Numbered from the stretch's first letter, positions 39,562 through 48,477 are shown. The stretch: 64,000 nucleotides of DNA from Lasioglossum baleicum (GCF_051020765.1 NW_027469083.1:1116001-1180000), one strand, 5' to 3'. The notes: generated by a model from the letters alone, not told the origin. Numbers and translations are program-made.

Positions 39562-40920
39562 ATGTCTCGCCCAATCACGCGATCTCAAAGGGATCTCCAA
39601 GCAGATCCTAACGCAGACCTTCCCCCAATGACCGAGGAAGAGTTACTCCTTTATGCGCAAGACCTCGCCCGTAGAGAGCAATATCTCAAAGAGGAAACAG
39701 ATTTCATTGCCAAATTGCGTCTCAAATATGAAGAAGACGCACAAAACCAAAAGAATATGCTCGACGAAATACGAAAAGAGCTTCGCAACATCCAAATCAC
39801 GAGTCAAACCCTACGTCAACAATCGCCTACACCAGGCCCTAGTAACGTCTCTAATATGCGGGAACCTTCACCGCCAGAGCCACGCGAAATCCCACAGTAT
39901 GAACCTACTGGTAATTTCGCTCTAAAACAAGCCGCCGAGCTTGTCCCTAGATTCGACGGTACTTCGTCTTCCGTCCTACAATTCATACGTGCATGCAAAC
40001 GCGCGCGTGACACCGTACCGGCCACTGCAGAGCGTGCCCTCACGAAATTGCTCTGCAATAAACTCCACGATCGTGCTTATGCCGCTATAGAAGGCCAGCA
40101 CATATTCACAATTTCTGCACTATGCGAGAAATTACGAACAGTACTGGGCCCATACAAATTCGTTGACCAGTACCGTGGCGATCTCGCGAGTGTACTCCAA
40201 GCTCCAAACGAGCACATCTTAGACTTCATCAATCGCGTTAAAGACCTTCGAACCGCGATTCAAGATGCCACAGATATTGGCCTTGATTATGAAGAACTAG
40301 ATCGCTTCGTAGTAGATTGTTTTCTACGAGGTCTCCTTCCCCAGCTGCGTGCCGAAGTGCTTCATTGCCCTTCGCGAAATCCTGCCACTGTTTTCGAAGC
40401 AGCCATCTCTGCTTACAGGCAGTATGAGTCAGACCAGACTCGTCGACGAGAACTGATCCGCGAAGAAAAACGAGTCAGCTTCTCTGATAACCGGCCGTAT
40501 CGCCCGCGTTCCACGTACGAGTCCCCTCGTGACATTCCAGAACGAACTCAAGAACGCCGCGATAACAGACCGGACTCGTCTCAGCAGTCCTCGAGAAACT
40601 CAAACCGGGACTCTTATCGCTCCCCGACGCCGCAACGGCGATGGGAAAATAATCCTCGCGACCAAAACACGTACCGCGATGGTCGCACAGATCGCCCCTC
40701 AAGCCCTAACAAATTTTGCAACTACTGCAAAACCCCCGGGCACGATATTCACGAGTGCCGTAAGCGCGCTTTTAATAATAATAGGAGGTCGGGAAACGAG
40801 TCCGGCCTCCCGACCGAAGCCAACCCAAGGCGGGAGGCCGCATCTTCAACTCAAACTACAGCCCGCACCCAAACAGCTATCCGGACGAACGACCAGTCCG
40901 ACGATTCGTCTCAGCAGTAA
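39562..40920 (+). CDS. gag: E6 Gag polyprotein (452 aa)
   Basis: Forms the virus-like particle. The N-terminal segment is acidic and probably coiled coil (~24-85, TEEELLLYAQDLARREQYLK). Capsid region ~120-300 (FDGTSSSVLQFIRACKRARD; LLCNKLHDRAYAAI; DCFLRGLLPQLRAEV), an Arg/Ser-rich linker ~300-380, and a CCHC zinc knuckle at 386-399 (CNYCKTPGHDIHEC). The ATG follows an AT-rich leader ~91 bp after the PBS. The last ~40 codons overlap the protease frame and contain the frameshift signal at codons 411-412. A zinc knuckle is unusual for classical errantiviruses but common in other Ty3/Gypsy clades. Confidence 0.93.
   Translation: MSRPITRSQRDLQADPNADLPPMTEEELLLYAQDLARREQYLKEETDFIAKLRLKYEEDAQNQKNMLDEIRKELRNIQITSQTLRQQSPTPGPSNVSNMREPSPPEPREIPQYEPTGNFALKQAAELVPRFDGTSSSVLQFIRACKRARDTVPATAERALTKLLCNKLHDRAYAAIEGQHIFTISALCEKLRTVLGPYKFVDQYRGDLASVLQAPNEHILDFINRVKDLRTAIQDATDIGLDYEELDRFVVDCFLRGLLPQLRAEVLHCPSRNPATVFEAAISAYRQYESDQTRRRELIREEKRVSFSDNRPYRPRSTYESPRDIPERTQERRDNRPDSSQQSSRNSNRDSYRSPTPQRRWENNPRDQNTYRDGRTDRPSSPNKFCNYCKTPGHDIHECRKRAFNNNRRSGNESGLPTEANPRREAASSTQTTARTQTAIRTNDQSDDSSQQ
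40791..40840 (+). promoter_or_regulatory. -1 programmed ribosomal frameshift signal (slippery heptamer and stem-loop)
   Basis: G_GGA_AAC at 40791-40797 in the gag frame, spacer GAGTC, then perfect 10-bp arms CGGCCTCCCG (40803-40812) and CGGGAGGCCG (40831-40840) around an 18-nt loop. The -1 frame has stop codons immediately upstream (TAATAATAG, 40776-40784) and is open from the heptamer to 44633, so the signal sits exactly where the product frame begins. Confidence 0.9.
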
Positions 40921-43900
40921 ATCTTGCTGCAGACTCACCAATTCCGCGCGTAAAAATCTCCGCCCCTCAATTACAAAAGAAGTGTGAATTTTTGTTGGAC
41001 ACGGGTTCGGAGATCAATTTAATTCGTGCGTCAAGTCTAGAACCAAATCTACCTATAGATCATACGAACACTATAGAAGTCCAAGGAATAACCGAGGGAT
41101 CCATTCCAACTCTCGGTCAAATCAAAATACACTTACAGGGTCAAAACCCTATTGAATTTCATGTCTTGGAAGAAAACTTCCCAATTAACATCGACGGAAT
41201 CCTCGGTTCTCCCTTCTTCAGTACGGGAGCCGAGATCTCCTTTGCGAATGAATACATAACGATAGGAAACATTCGGGTTCCCTTCTCGAACCCTTGCGCG
41301 CCCGCGGCTGAGCCTCGCGATAAATTGGCAGCAGAGGTTATTTCAATGCCTTCGTCTATGACCAACGATCTCGTTAAAACTCCAGCCGCCAAGCGTGAGG
41401 AACATTCGGCAGGGAACGTTCGAGTGTCTTCCTCAAATCCTCGTGCACCCGCGGTCAGACCTTGCAGAGCTCCGGTGACGGAGGTTATTTCAATGCCTCC
41501 TCGGGATTCGATCGAGTACTCCCTAGAGAAAAACGCCGTGAAAAGCCGGCCGGAATCGAAGGAGACTCGAGAGATATCGGAGTACACTGCGAGAAGTCGG
41601 GTCGTGGAGCGTGAGGATCGAGTCCGAACAAAGACTCTTCCGAAATCCGAAGAATTCGTCCTCGAACCTCGTACCGTTGCGTGCATAGCGGTCGACGTCG
41701 AAGGACCTAAACAGGGATATATCCGCCGTGTTAATGTAGCGCCGGATGTATTCCTGGGTGACTGCGTTGTCACCAATCGTAAAGGCAAAGCGAGCCTCCG
41801 GTGTTTTAACACCTCGTCGGAAAGAGTTTCATTTCGATTGCCCCCATTGGAGATGGAAGAAATCGAGTCGTACTCTTCCGACCTTTCTAATTCCGGGAAC
41901 CATCCCGACGTATTCGGTAACCATCCCGACCTTACTAATTCCGGGAACCATCCCGACGCATTCGGTAACCATCCCGACCTTACTAACTCCGGTAACCAGC
42001 CCGATCTTTATACTAACCCCGGTAACCAGCCCGATTCTTATTCTAACTCCGGTAACCAGCCCGATCAATTCCAAGACCAACTCCATTCCTACGACAATCA
42101 AAGATCTTCAAGACCCATATGTAAGCAGGTCTGTTCTATATTGTACAATAAATCCAGTGACAGTTCTAAACCAAAGAAAGATATCAAAGCCTCTAAAGTA
42201 AAAGAACGTCATAACTTACTTCGAAATCATATCTTTGATGATCCACAGAAACTCGATTCCTTTCAACTTCCATCTGCACGTTGCCATGTGAAGCGAAACC
42301 AATACGATAAAATTAATCTCTGCGCTACAGCGAAATGCGCGTCAGCAAGAAAGAAATATAAATCCGAGTATCCTCACGATAACGGATACCCCTACCAGAT
42401 TAAACGAGCGAAATACGAAACCTCTGATCAGCAAAATCTCCTTCCACCACTGGAAGATCAGCATATCACATCGCAACACCGCTCCTCCGAAGCAGCAATC
42501 GCCTCAGAAGACCGTCAGTCCTTAGACACACACGAAACTGTAATCATGCAGCCGATCCAAGTTGCCATCTTACTCTCTATAGCCACGCGAGTGTACACCC
42601 TCATCGGATACGATTGTGGAGGATCTACACTGAACACGACAACGTTCTCCATCATCGATATTCCTGATTGCGAGCCTGAAGAAATCAAGCCCACGGAGGA
42701 CTCAGTAAAAATCCAATTGCTACAACTAGCAGAGTTTACTCAGACGAGAGTAATCCAGTGCCACATAGAAATCGACCGCACGATATTCTATTGTGGCATG
42801 CACTCACATGTTTCCATCGTCACGAACGGACGACAAGAATATTTACTGGCAACCACCAGTGAAACCTGTTCCGAGTTGCAGAAGACCGGAACAATCCTCA
42901 TCACTCCGACCGCCCAGGTCACGGGAGTCCAGCCCAATTCTACTACATCCCGCAGCCTCACATTGGCGGGAGAACTTCAAAATAACGGGCAATGCGCGGG
43001 AACAACGTACAACGACCCATTCGGCACTTGGACCAGTGTCGTTGTACAGGCCATTGTTCGAATAACCCTGAGGGACTACACAGCAACAGTGAAGCTCTCT
43101 ACAGGTCAGATCCATCTACAGTCAGGACAAATATGCTCCTTCACAAAAGGAAGCTGCCTTGATACGCAAGATGGACATACATTCTGGGATGTCGTTCCCA
43201 ACGATTACTGCAAGTTCAATAGCTACGACGTTCTCTACGAAGGACTAGCTACCAGAGTTTCTACAAAGACAAAGTTCTCACCTACACTATATATGGTGGA
43301 ATCTGAAGACACCACATTCGCGTTGACAGAATCTGGTCGTACATCAATTTGCGGTTATATTATTATTCGCACGGAGCACCCCAAGCTCTTTATTCTGGAT
43401 ACAAGTTTGTCCGGTAAATTCAAGGAACGCACTCACACCATAGTAAGCAATCTGGACATATTCACCTACGTGAATAGTAAGTTCATCTACGTAGAAAAAC
43501 ATCTGAAAAGTCAACTTACCCAGTTGTACCAGGATGTCATCCGGCAAAAGTGCGAACTGGAGAAACAGGTCCTTCAAAACGCACTAACGATGTTACACTC
43601 ATCACCGGAAGAAATAGCAGCTGCCATTATGCGAGAACCAGGATTCGTCGCAGTTCCAGCTGGAGAAGTGGTGCATATTATAAAGTGCATTCCAGTAACC
43701 GTACAAGTTCGGAAAACGGATAAGTGTTTCGATGAACTTCCGATCACTTACCAGAATTCTTCCAAGTTCTTAAAGCCAGGAGACCATATTATAGTTGCCA
43801 CAGGTACAGAAAAGCCATGCAATGAACTCCTGCCGCCTCTCTACAAAATAAACGGAATTTGGTATCGTTTAACGCCGTCACTCACAGAGACCGTTGCCCC

Positions 43901-44633
43901 AGCAACATTACAACCGCTCATCAAACCCACGTGGAAGTACGTGGATCCAACAAATATCGCAACAGGCGGAATCTATTCCCAAGAGGATCTCAACAAACTA
44001 CAGGACCACATCATGTTTCCAGTGGAAAGAGTGGCCGTAATAAATTCTATCGCCCAAGGAGCATCCGGCAGAGAATACGCAACAGGAAACGTTAATATGT
44101 TCAACCTGCTTGACGAATACTCCCTGCAACAGATAGCGGAGTCAACAGCACAAAAACTGTGGTCAGGATTCACCACATTTGGTTCAATCAGTGCCGGTGT
44201 GCTAGGAATATATATAGCAATCCGAACAATAAAGACTATCATAAGTACCATAATCAATGGTATTGCATTGCACTCACTTTACGGATGGAGTTTGCATCTA
44301 GCAGTCGCCGTATGGAGCTCCCTCACAAGATTCTTCATCTTCCTGAAGCAAAAGGACAATACTTACACGTATGCAGCAAGATACAGGAAAAGTGCAAGTG
44401 AAAGTGTTAGTGAACAAAGTGATTCCCCACCCACCCTAAACCCCGAGAAAAGACAGTCGAAAAATGAACATTGCGAATACGACTTGTCGGACATTACAAA
44501 ACCAGCCCCAGCCCCACGTGCCGACACCGATAACATTTCAGTGCGACCAGTGTTTCGTACAAATATAGGAAATACTCGCCGAGAACTGTGCTCCCTGCGC
44601 GGAGTACCTCCGGACGATGCGTCGCATGAATGA
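40797..44633 (+). CDS. E6 protease - linker - HPD repeats - Env fusion ORF (-1 frame to gag)
   Basis: One open frame of 1,278 codons from the frameshift site. Order: ~65 residues of transframe sequence; aspartic protease (LLDTGSEINL with catalytic DTG near 40995; DGILGSPFF near its end); the PR-RT linker (RTVACIAVDVEG ... NRKGKASLRCFN); short HPD/QPD repeats (41880-42065); a basic linker ending NLLPPLED (~42455). Where RT should follow, the frame goes into env (from 42546) and ends with the shared tail (PPDDASHE). RT, RNase H and integrase are completely absent. By frameshifting, Env could be made as part of a Gag-PR-Env polyprotein; alternatively it could be translated from a spliced or internally initiated RNA. 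Confidence 0.87.
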   Translation, partial: RVRPPDRSQPKAGGRIFNSNYSPHPNSYPDERPVRRFVSAVNLAADSPIPRVKISAPQLQKKCEFLLDTGSEINLIRASSLEPNLPIDHTNTIEVQGITEGSIPTLGQIKIHLQGQNPIEFHVLEENFPINIDGILGSPFFSTGAEISFANEYITIGNIRVPFSNPCAPAAEPRDKLAAEVISMPSSMTNDLVKTPAAKREEHSAGNVRVSSSNPRAPAVRPCRAPVTEVISMPPRDSIEYSLEKNAVKSRPESKETREISEYTARSRVVEREDRVRTKTLPKSEEFVLEPRTVACIAVDVEGPKQGYIRRVNVAPDVFLGDCVVTNRKGKASLRCFNTSSERVSFRLPPLEMEEIESYSSDLSNSGNHPDVFGNHPDLTNSGNHPDAFGNHPDLTNSGNQPDLYTNPGNQPDSYSNSGNQPDQFQDQLHSYDNQRSSRPICKQVCSILYNKSSDSSKPKKDIKASKVKERHNLLRNHIFDDPQKLDSFQLPSARCHVKRNQYDKINLCATAKCASARKKYKSEYPHDNGYPYQIKRAKYETSDQQNLLPPLEDQHITSQHRSSEAAIASEDRQSLDTHETVIMQPIQVAILLSIATRVYTLIGYDCGGSTLNTTTFSIIDIPDCEPEEIKPTEDSVKIQLLQLAEFTQTRVIQCHIEIDRTIFYCGMHSHVSIVTNGRQEYLLATTSETCSELQKTGTILITPTAQVTGVQPNSTTSRSLTLAGELQNNGQCAGTTYNDPFGTWTSVVVQAIVRITLRDYTATVKLSTGQIHLQSGQICSFTKGSCLDTQDGHTFWDVVPNDYCKFNSYDVLYEGLATRVSTKTKFSPTLYMVESEDTTFALTESGRTSICGYIIIRTEHPKLFILDTSLSGKFKERTHTIVSNLDIFTYVNSKFIYVEKHLKSQLTQLYQDVIRQKCELEKQVLQNALTMLHSSPEEIAAAIMREPGFVAVPAGEVVHIIKCIPVTVQVRKTDKCFDELPITYQNSSKFLKPGDHIIVATGTEKPCNELLPPLYKINGIWYRLTPSLTETVAPATLQPLIKPTWKYVDPTNIATGGIYSQEDLNKLQDHIMFPVERVAVINSIAQGASGREYATGNVNMFNLLDEYSLQQIAESTAQKLWSGFTTFGSISAGVLGIYIAIRTIKTIISTIINGIALHSLYGWSLHLAVAVWSSLTRFFIFLKQKDNTYTYAARYRKSASESVSEQSDSPPTLNPEKRQSKNEHCEYDLSDITKPAPAPRADTDNISVRPVFRTNIGNTRRELCSLRGVPPDDASHE
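41880..42065 (+). repeat. HPD/QPD tandem repeat, E6 version (short)
   Basis: About four GNHPD-type and three GNQPD-type units; much shorter than in E4 and E5. Lies between the PR-RT linker and the basic linker. Confidence 0.85.
42546..44633 (+). CDS. env: E6 envelope glycoprotein, chuvirus-like, with shared C-terminal tail (695 aa)
   Basis: ATG at 42546 begins a hydrophobic, signal-peptide-like start (MQPIQVAILLSIATRVYTLI) followed by YDCGG, a cysteine-containing ectodomain (IQLLQLAEFTQTRVIQCHIE; FYCGMHSH; SETCSEL), and near the C-terminus WSGFTTFGSISAGVLGIYIA with a second hydrophobic segment (YGWSLHLAVAVWSSL), consistent with membrane anchoring. The pattern resembles glycoproteins of chuviruses (Jingchuvirales), which are known to have been captured by insect LTR elements; this assignment is from recognition, not a search. 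After YAARYR the protein enters the ~80-residue tail that in E1, E2 and E5 follows integrase. No stop or frameshift. Same gene, broken, in E3. Confidence 0.72.
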   Translation: MQPIQVAILLSIATRVYTLIGYDCGGSTLNTTTFSIIDIPDCEPEEIKPTEDSVKIQLLQLAEFTQTRVIQCHIEIDRTIFYCGMHSHVSIVTNGRQEYLLATTSETCSELQKTGTILITPTAQVTGVQPNSTTSRSLTLAGELQNNGQCAGTTYNDPFGTWTSVVVQAIVRITLRDYTATVKLSTGQIHLQSGQICSFTKGSCLDTQDGHTFWDVVPNDYCKFNSYDVLYEGLATRVSTKTKFSPTLYMVESEDTTFALTESGRTSICGYIIIRTEHPKLFILDTSLSGKFKERTHTIVSNLDIFTYVNSKFIYVEKHLKSQLTQLYQDVIRQKCELEKQVLQNALTMLHSSPEEIAAAIMREPGFVAVPAGEVVHIIKCIPVTVQVRKTDKCFDELPITYQNSSKFLKPGDHIIVATGTEKPCNELLPPLYKINGIWYRLTPSLTETVAPATLQPLIKPTWKYVDPTNIATGGIYSQEDLNKLQDHIMFPVERVAVINSIAQGASGREYATGNVNMFNLLDEYSLQQIAESTAQKLWSGFTTFGSISAGVLGIYIAIRTIKTIISTIINGIALHSLYGWSLHLAVAVWSSLTRFFIFLKQKDNTYTYAARYRKSASESVSEQSDSPPTLNPEKRQSKNEHCEYDLSDITKPAPAPRADTDNISVRPVFRTNIGNTRRELCSLRGVPPDDASHE

Positions 44634-44691
44634 ATGTGAAGGCGAGTGTTGAGCGAGAAATTTCTTCCTTGTCAGAAATTTCTTTTCCGCG

Positions 44692-44699
44692 TTGGGAGG
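44692..44699 (+). other. E6 polypurine tract
   Basis: TTGGGAGG immediately before the 3' LTR, preceded by two GAAATTTCTT repeats (44658 and 44676 areas). Conserved in all elements; expected plus-strand priming site. Confidence 0.65.
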
Positions 44700-46719
44700 T
44701 GTTACGTCGTCCGATGTACGACGTTGGCCTTGTACACACACTATGTATACAAGGTCTGATCTGCATAAGATCCATACACCGTCCCCTAGACATAAGAGCA
44801 TAATATTAAGATCTCATTATTGTATTGTTCTAATCCTTATCTCCGTCTCTACCCATCACCATAACTTCACCTTGATCAACACCTTACCTCAGTTTCAACC
44901 CATCACCACGACACATAATGCAATAAAGTATTGCATCACTCTGGAAGCATCTAGAAGCTTCTAGAAACGTCGAGAAGTCCAAAGACTGCTGCATCAGCAG
45001 TCCCACGCTCGTAGAGGGCAATAGGACAGCCACGAGACTGCAGCGTCAGCAGAAATGCACGTGCAGTCCCCGGGAGCGAAGACGCTGCTGCGTCAGCGGT
45101 TCTCCCACTCCGACGACTGAAGAACAAAGAGACTGCAGCGTCAGCTATCCCCACTCCGAACGAAGGAGGCAAGGCAGAGCAGGCGCTTGCATCAGTCCGC
45201 CTCCATCTCGCGACTCGAGCAGTCCGCCTCCAGACAACGACTCGAACAGTCCGCCTTCAGCCAGCGACTCGCACAGACGTGCCTACCTGGCCTCAGAGTC
45301 AGTCCGGCTTCTTCCGACTTCAAGAGCAGACGTGTTCAGTCTAGCTCCGCGATAGTGAAGTGTGTCGATCCTTCACTCCTAATTCCAATTCCAATTCCAA
45401 CTCTAACTCAACTCAACTCAAGTCTTAATTCTCATACATTATTCCTATAACATATTACAATATCCATTATTCATTAATCCAATTACTACTCCTATTATAA
45501 TACTACTTACATATTGTATACCAGTGTACTTACCAGTTCTTATTTAATATATCGTTGTTATACCAGTGCTTCGATCTTGTTATTCTTGTGTTAGTTCAAC
45601 ACCATCTTCCAATTCAGTTCTTGCATCAAATATATTAAACTCGTGACATATCCGGACTTGGTCTAAAGTGCGCAGTGGAAACGCTGAGCCGCCAATAAGG
45701 AATTTGAAGCGAGTCATAGAGAAGTTCTCGTGCCACGTCTAGAATTGGTCTAAAGTGCGCAGTGGAAACGCTGAGCCGCCACTATAGACGTGAAGCGAGT
45801 TAACTACCAAAAAGGTTAATAACAAGTGGAAGTTCATTTTCATTATATTATTAATATTCCATCATTACTATTCCTTACCCATGCGACGCCCACGTCGAGC
45901 GGGACGCAAGTATCAACTTGCTAAATTGAGACGCGCGTTGAGAAATAAAGCGGTGCTCGATCAAATCATTGCCACTACCGAGTGGACCGAACTTCTGGGA
46001 ACCACCGAGCACATTCCGTGTGACGCGTCCGATTACGTTTCTGTATACGGTTGCCCTTGCAACCCTCCTAAAGAGGTCAACCACGCGGACCTCTCGCGAG
46101 CTCCGACGCCAGTTCTACATCCGGTCGATTGTCCAGAGGTGATCGACATAGCCGACGACGACGACAGCCGAGACACGATCATCGTTCCCAGGGTCCGTTG
46201 CCGAATCATCCGTGACGTTCCTCTGCCAGCTCATCAACGTGTCGTCTTGCGGCCAGCATCCAAGGCCACTAACGTCGTCCCGAACCGAGCAGCAGCAACT
46301 CTGCCAGATCTTCCCCACCTCGAGGACATCTGTATAGAAGATCTGATGTACGACACCTACTGTCAGTACCGCCAGTTCCTGCTGCAACAATATTATTAGG
46401 CGTTAATACAACATTGCGGTGAGTCGTATAATATCTTGTATAATTGTTGAATCCTGTAAACTCACCGTTCTCGTTGCATCCTCTCGCGCGCGATTCTTGT
46501 CGGGACACTTCTTGTAACCGCGTCGGACGTTCTCTTCTTGACTGCATCCATAGCAATATCGGTTGTCCTAGTGCATATGACAGCCCGCGGCTGTCTCGGC
46601 ACGAAAGACCACTCCTCAATTACTTGTCATATATCCACCGTCCGTCTGTCACTGTTCTTGAGTGCCATCCTTTTCTCTCTCTTGGTACCTGTAACAAAAA
46701 CACAGTGACGGACGTGACA
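44700..46719 (+). repeat. E6 3' LTR (2,020 bp)
   Basis: Same length and same ORFs as the 5' LTR; followed by the TSD CCTG. Confidence 0.95.
45881..46399 (+). CDS. LTR-encoded protein, E6 3' LTR copy (172 aa)
   Basis: Identical to 38612-39130. Confidence 0.6.
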   Translation: MRRPRRAGRKYQLAKLRRALRNKAVLDQIIATTEWTELLGTTEHIPCDASDYVSVYGCPCNPPKEVNHADLSRAPTPVLHPVDCPEVIDIADDDDSRDTIIVPRVRCRIIRDVPLPAHQRVVLRPASKATNVVPNRAAATLPDLPHLEDICIEDLMYDTYCQYRQFLLQQYY

Positions 46720-46955
46720 CCTGTTCTGAAGAAGGGAGAACCGAGGATTCCGTCGATGTTAATTGGGAAGTTTTCTTCCAAGACATGAAATTCGATAGGG
46801 TTCTGACCCTGTAAGTGTATTTTAATTTGACCGAGAGTTGGAATGGATCCCTCAGTTATTCCTTGGACTTCTATAGTGTTCGTATGATCTATAGGTAGAT
46901 TTGGTTCTAGACTTGACGCACGAATTAAATTGATCTCCGAACCCGTGTCTAACAA
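46720..46955 (-). pseudogene. E5 protease, proximal part
   Basis: Minus strand: LDTGSEINLIRASSLEPN ... INIDGILGSPFFRTG, cut by E6 and continuing at 37430. The frame upstream is open to the E5 frameshift site (47107-47156). Confidence 0.87.
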
Positions 46956-47026
46956 AAATTCACACTTCTTTTGTAATTGAGGGGCGGAGATTTTTACGCG
47001 CGGAATTGGTGAGTCTGCAGCAAGAT

Positions 47027-48385
47027 TTACTGCTGAGACGAATCGTCGGACTGGTCGTTCGTCCGGATAGCTGTTTGGGTGCGGGCTGTAGTTTGGGTTG
47101 AAGATGCGGCCTCCCGCCTTGGGTTGGCTTCGGTCGGGAGGCCGGACTCGTTTCCCGACCTCCTATTATTATTAAAAGCGCGCTTACGGCACTCGTGAAT
47201 ATCGTGCCCGGGAACTTTGCAGTAGTTGCAAAATTTGTTAGGGCTTGAGGGGCGGTCTGTGCGACCATCGCGGTACGTGTTTTGGTCGCGAGGATTATTT
47301 TCCCATCGCCGTTGCGGCGTCGGGGAGCGATAAGAGTCCCGGTTTAAGTTTCTCGAGGACTGCTGAGACGAGTCCGGTCTGTTATCGCGGCGTTCTTGAG
47401 TTCGCTCTGCAATGTCACGAGGGGACTCGTACGTGGAACGCTGGCGATACGGCCGGTTATCAGAGAAGCTGACTCGTTTTTCTTCGCGGATCAGTTCTCG
47501 TCGACGAGTCTGGTCTGACTCATACTGCCTGTAAGCAGAGATGGCTGCTTCGAAAACAGTGGCAGGATTTCGCGAAGGGCAATGAAGCACTTCGGCACGC
47601 AGCTGAGGAAGGAGACCTCGTAGAAAACAATCTACTACGAAGCGATCTAGTTCTTCGTAATCAAGGCCAATATCTGTGGCATCTTGAATCGCGGTTCGAA
47701 GGTCTTTAACGCGATTGATGAAGTCTAGGATGTGCTCGTTTGGAGCTTGGAGTACACTCGCGAGATCGCCACGGTACTGGTCAACGAATTTGTATGGGCC
47801 CAGTACTGTTCGTAATTTCTCGCATAGTGCAGAAATTGTGAATATGTGCTGGCCTTCTATAGCGGCATAAGCACGATCGTGGAGTTTATTGCAGAGCAAT
47901 TTTGTGAGGGCACGCTCTGCAGTGGCCGGTACGGTGTCACGCGCGCGTTTGCATGCGCGTATGAATTGTAGGACGGAAGACGAAGTTCCGTCGAATCTAG
48001 GGACAAGCTCGGCAGCTTGTTTTAGAGCGAAATTACCAGTAGGTTCATACTGTGGGATTTCGCGTGGCTCTGGCGGTGAAGGTTCCCGCATATTAGAGAC
48101 GTTACTAGGGCCTGGTGTAGGCGATTGTTGACGTAGGGTTTGACTCGTGATTTGGATGTTGCGAAGCTCTTTTCGTATTTCGTCGAGCATATTTTTTTGG
48201 TTTTGTGCGTCTTCTTCATGTTTGAGACGCAATTTGGCAATGAAATCTGTTTCCTCTTTGAGATATTGCTCTCTACGGGCGAGGTCTTGTGCGTATAGGA
48301 GTAGCTCTTCCTCGGACATTGGGGGAAGGTCTGCGTTAGGATCTGCTTGGAGATCCCTTTGAGATCGCGTGATTGGGCGAGACAT
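47027..48385 (-). CDS. gag: E5 Gag polyprotein (452 aa)
   Basis: Full-length, open; same domains as E6 Gag including CNYCKVPGHDIHEC. Small differences (PPMSEEEL, LKHEED, RDIAERTQ). Confidence 0.92.
   Translation of the reverse strand: MSRPITRSQRDLQADPNADLPPMSEEELLLYAQDLARREQYLKEETDFIAKLRLKHEEDAQNQKNMLDEIRKELRNIQITSQTLRQQSPTPGPSNVSNMREPSPPEPREIPQYEPTGNFALKQAAELVPRFDGTSSSVLQFIRACKRARDTVPATAERALTKLLCNKLHDRAYAAIEGQHIFTISALCEKLRTVLGPYKFVDQYRGDLASVLQAPNEHILDFINRVKDLRTAIQDATDIGLDYEELDRFVVDCFLRGLLPQLRAEVLHCPSRNPATVFEAAISAYRQYESDQTRRRELIREEKRVSFSDNRPYRQRSTYESPRDIAERTQERRDNRPDSSQQSSRNLNRDSYRSPTPQRRWENNPRDQNTYRDGRTDRPSSPNKFCNYCKVPGHDIHECRKRAFNNNRRSGNESGLPTEANPRREAASSTQTTARTQTAIRTNDQSDDSSQQ
47107..47156 (-). 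promoter_or_regulatory. -1 frameshift signal, E5
   Basis: GGGAAAC at 47150-47156 (minus strand) with the same perfect 10-bp stem. Confidence 0.85.
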
Positions 48386-48477
48386 TTTGAAAGATATGAA
48401 TGGGATTTAAGAAATGTGAACTTCGTACTGACACGCGTCGGGGCTTATTAATGCAAATATCGGCGACCACTTCGATG

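Larger units (their letters stand above)
37431..46719 (+). mobile_element. E6: complete env-carrying element without RT/integrase (9,289 bp), TSD CCTG
   Basis: Two LTRs of exactly 2,020 bp (37431-39450, 44700-46719) that look identical where compared, including every ORF. TSD CCTG at 37427-37430 and 46720-46723; removing E6 and one CCTG restores the E5 protease frame. Order: LTR, PBS, gag, frameshift signal, protease, PR-RT linker, HPD repeats, linker, env, shared tail, polypurine tract, LTR. All ORFs are open. It is the youngest insertion in the nest and is present again at 61241 through duplication. Confidence 0.95.
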
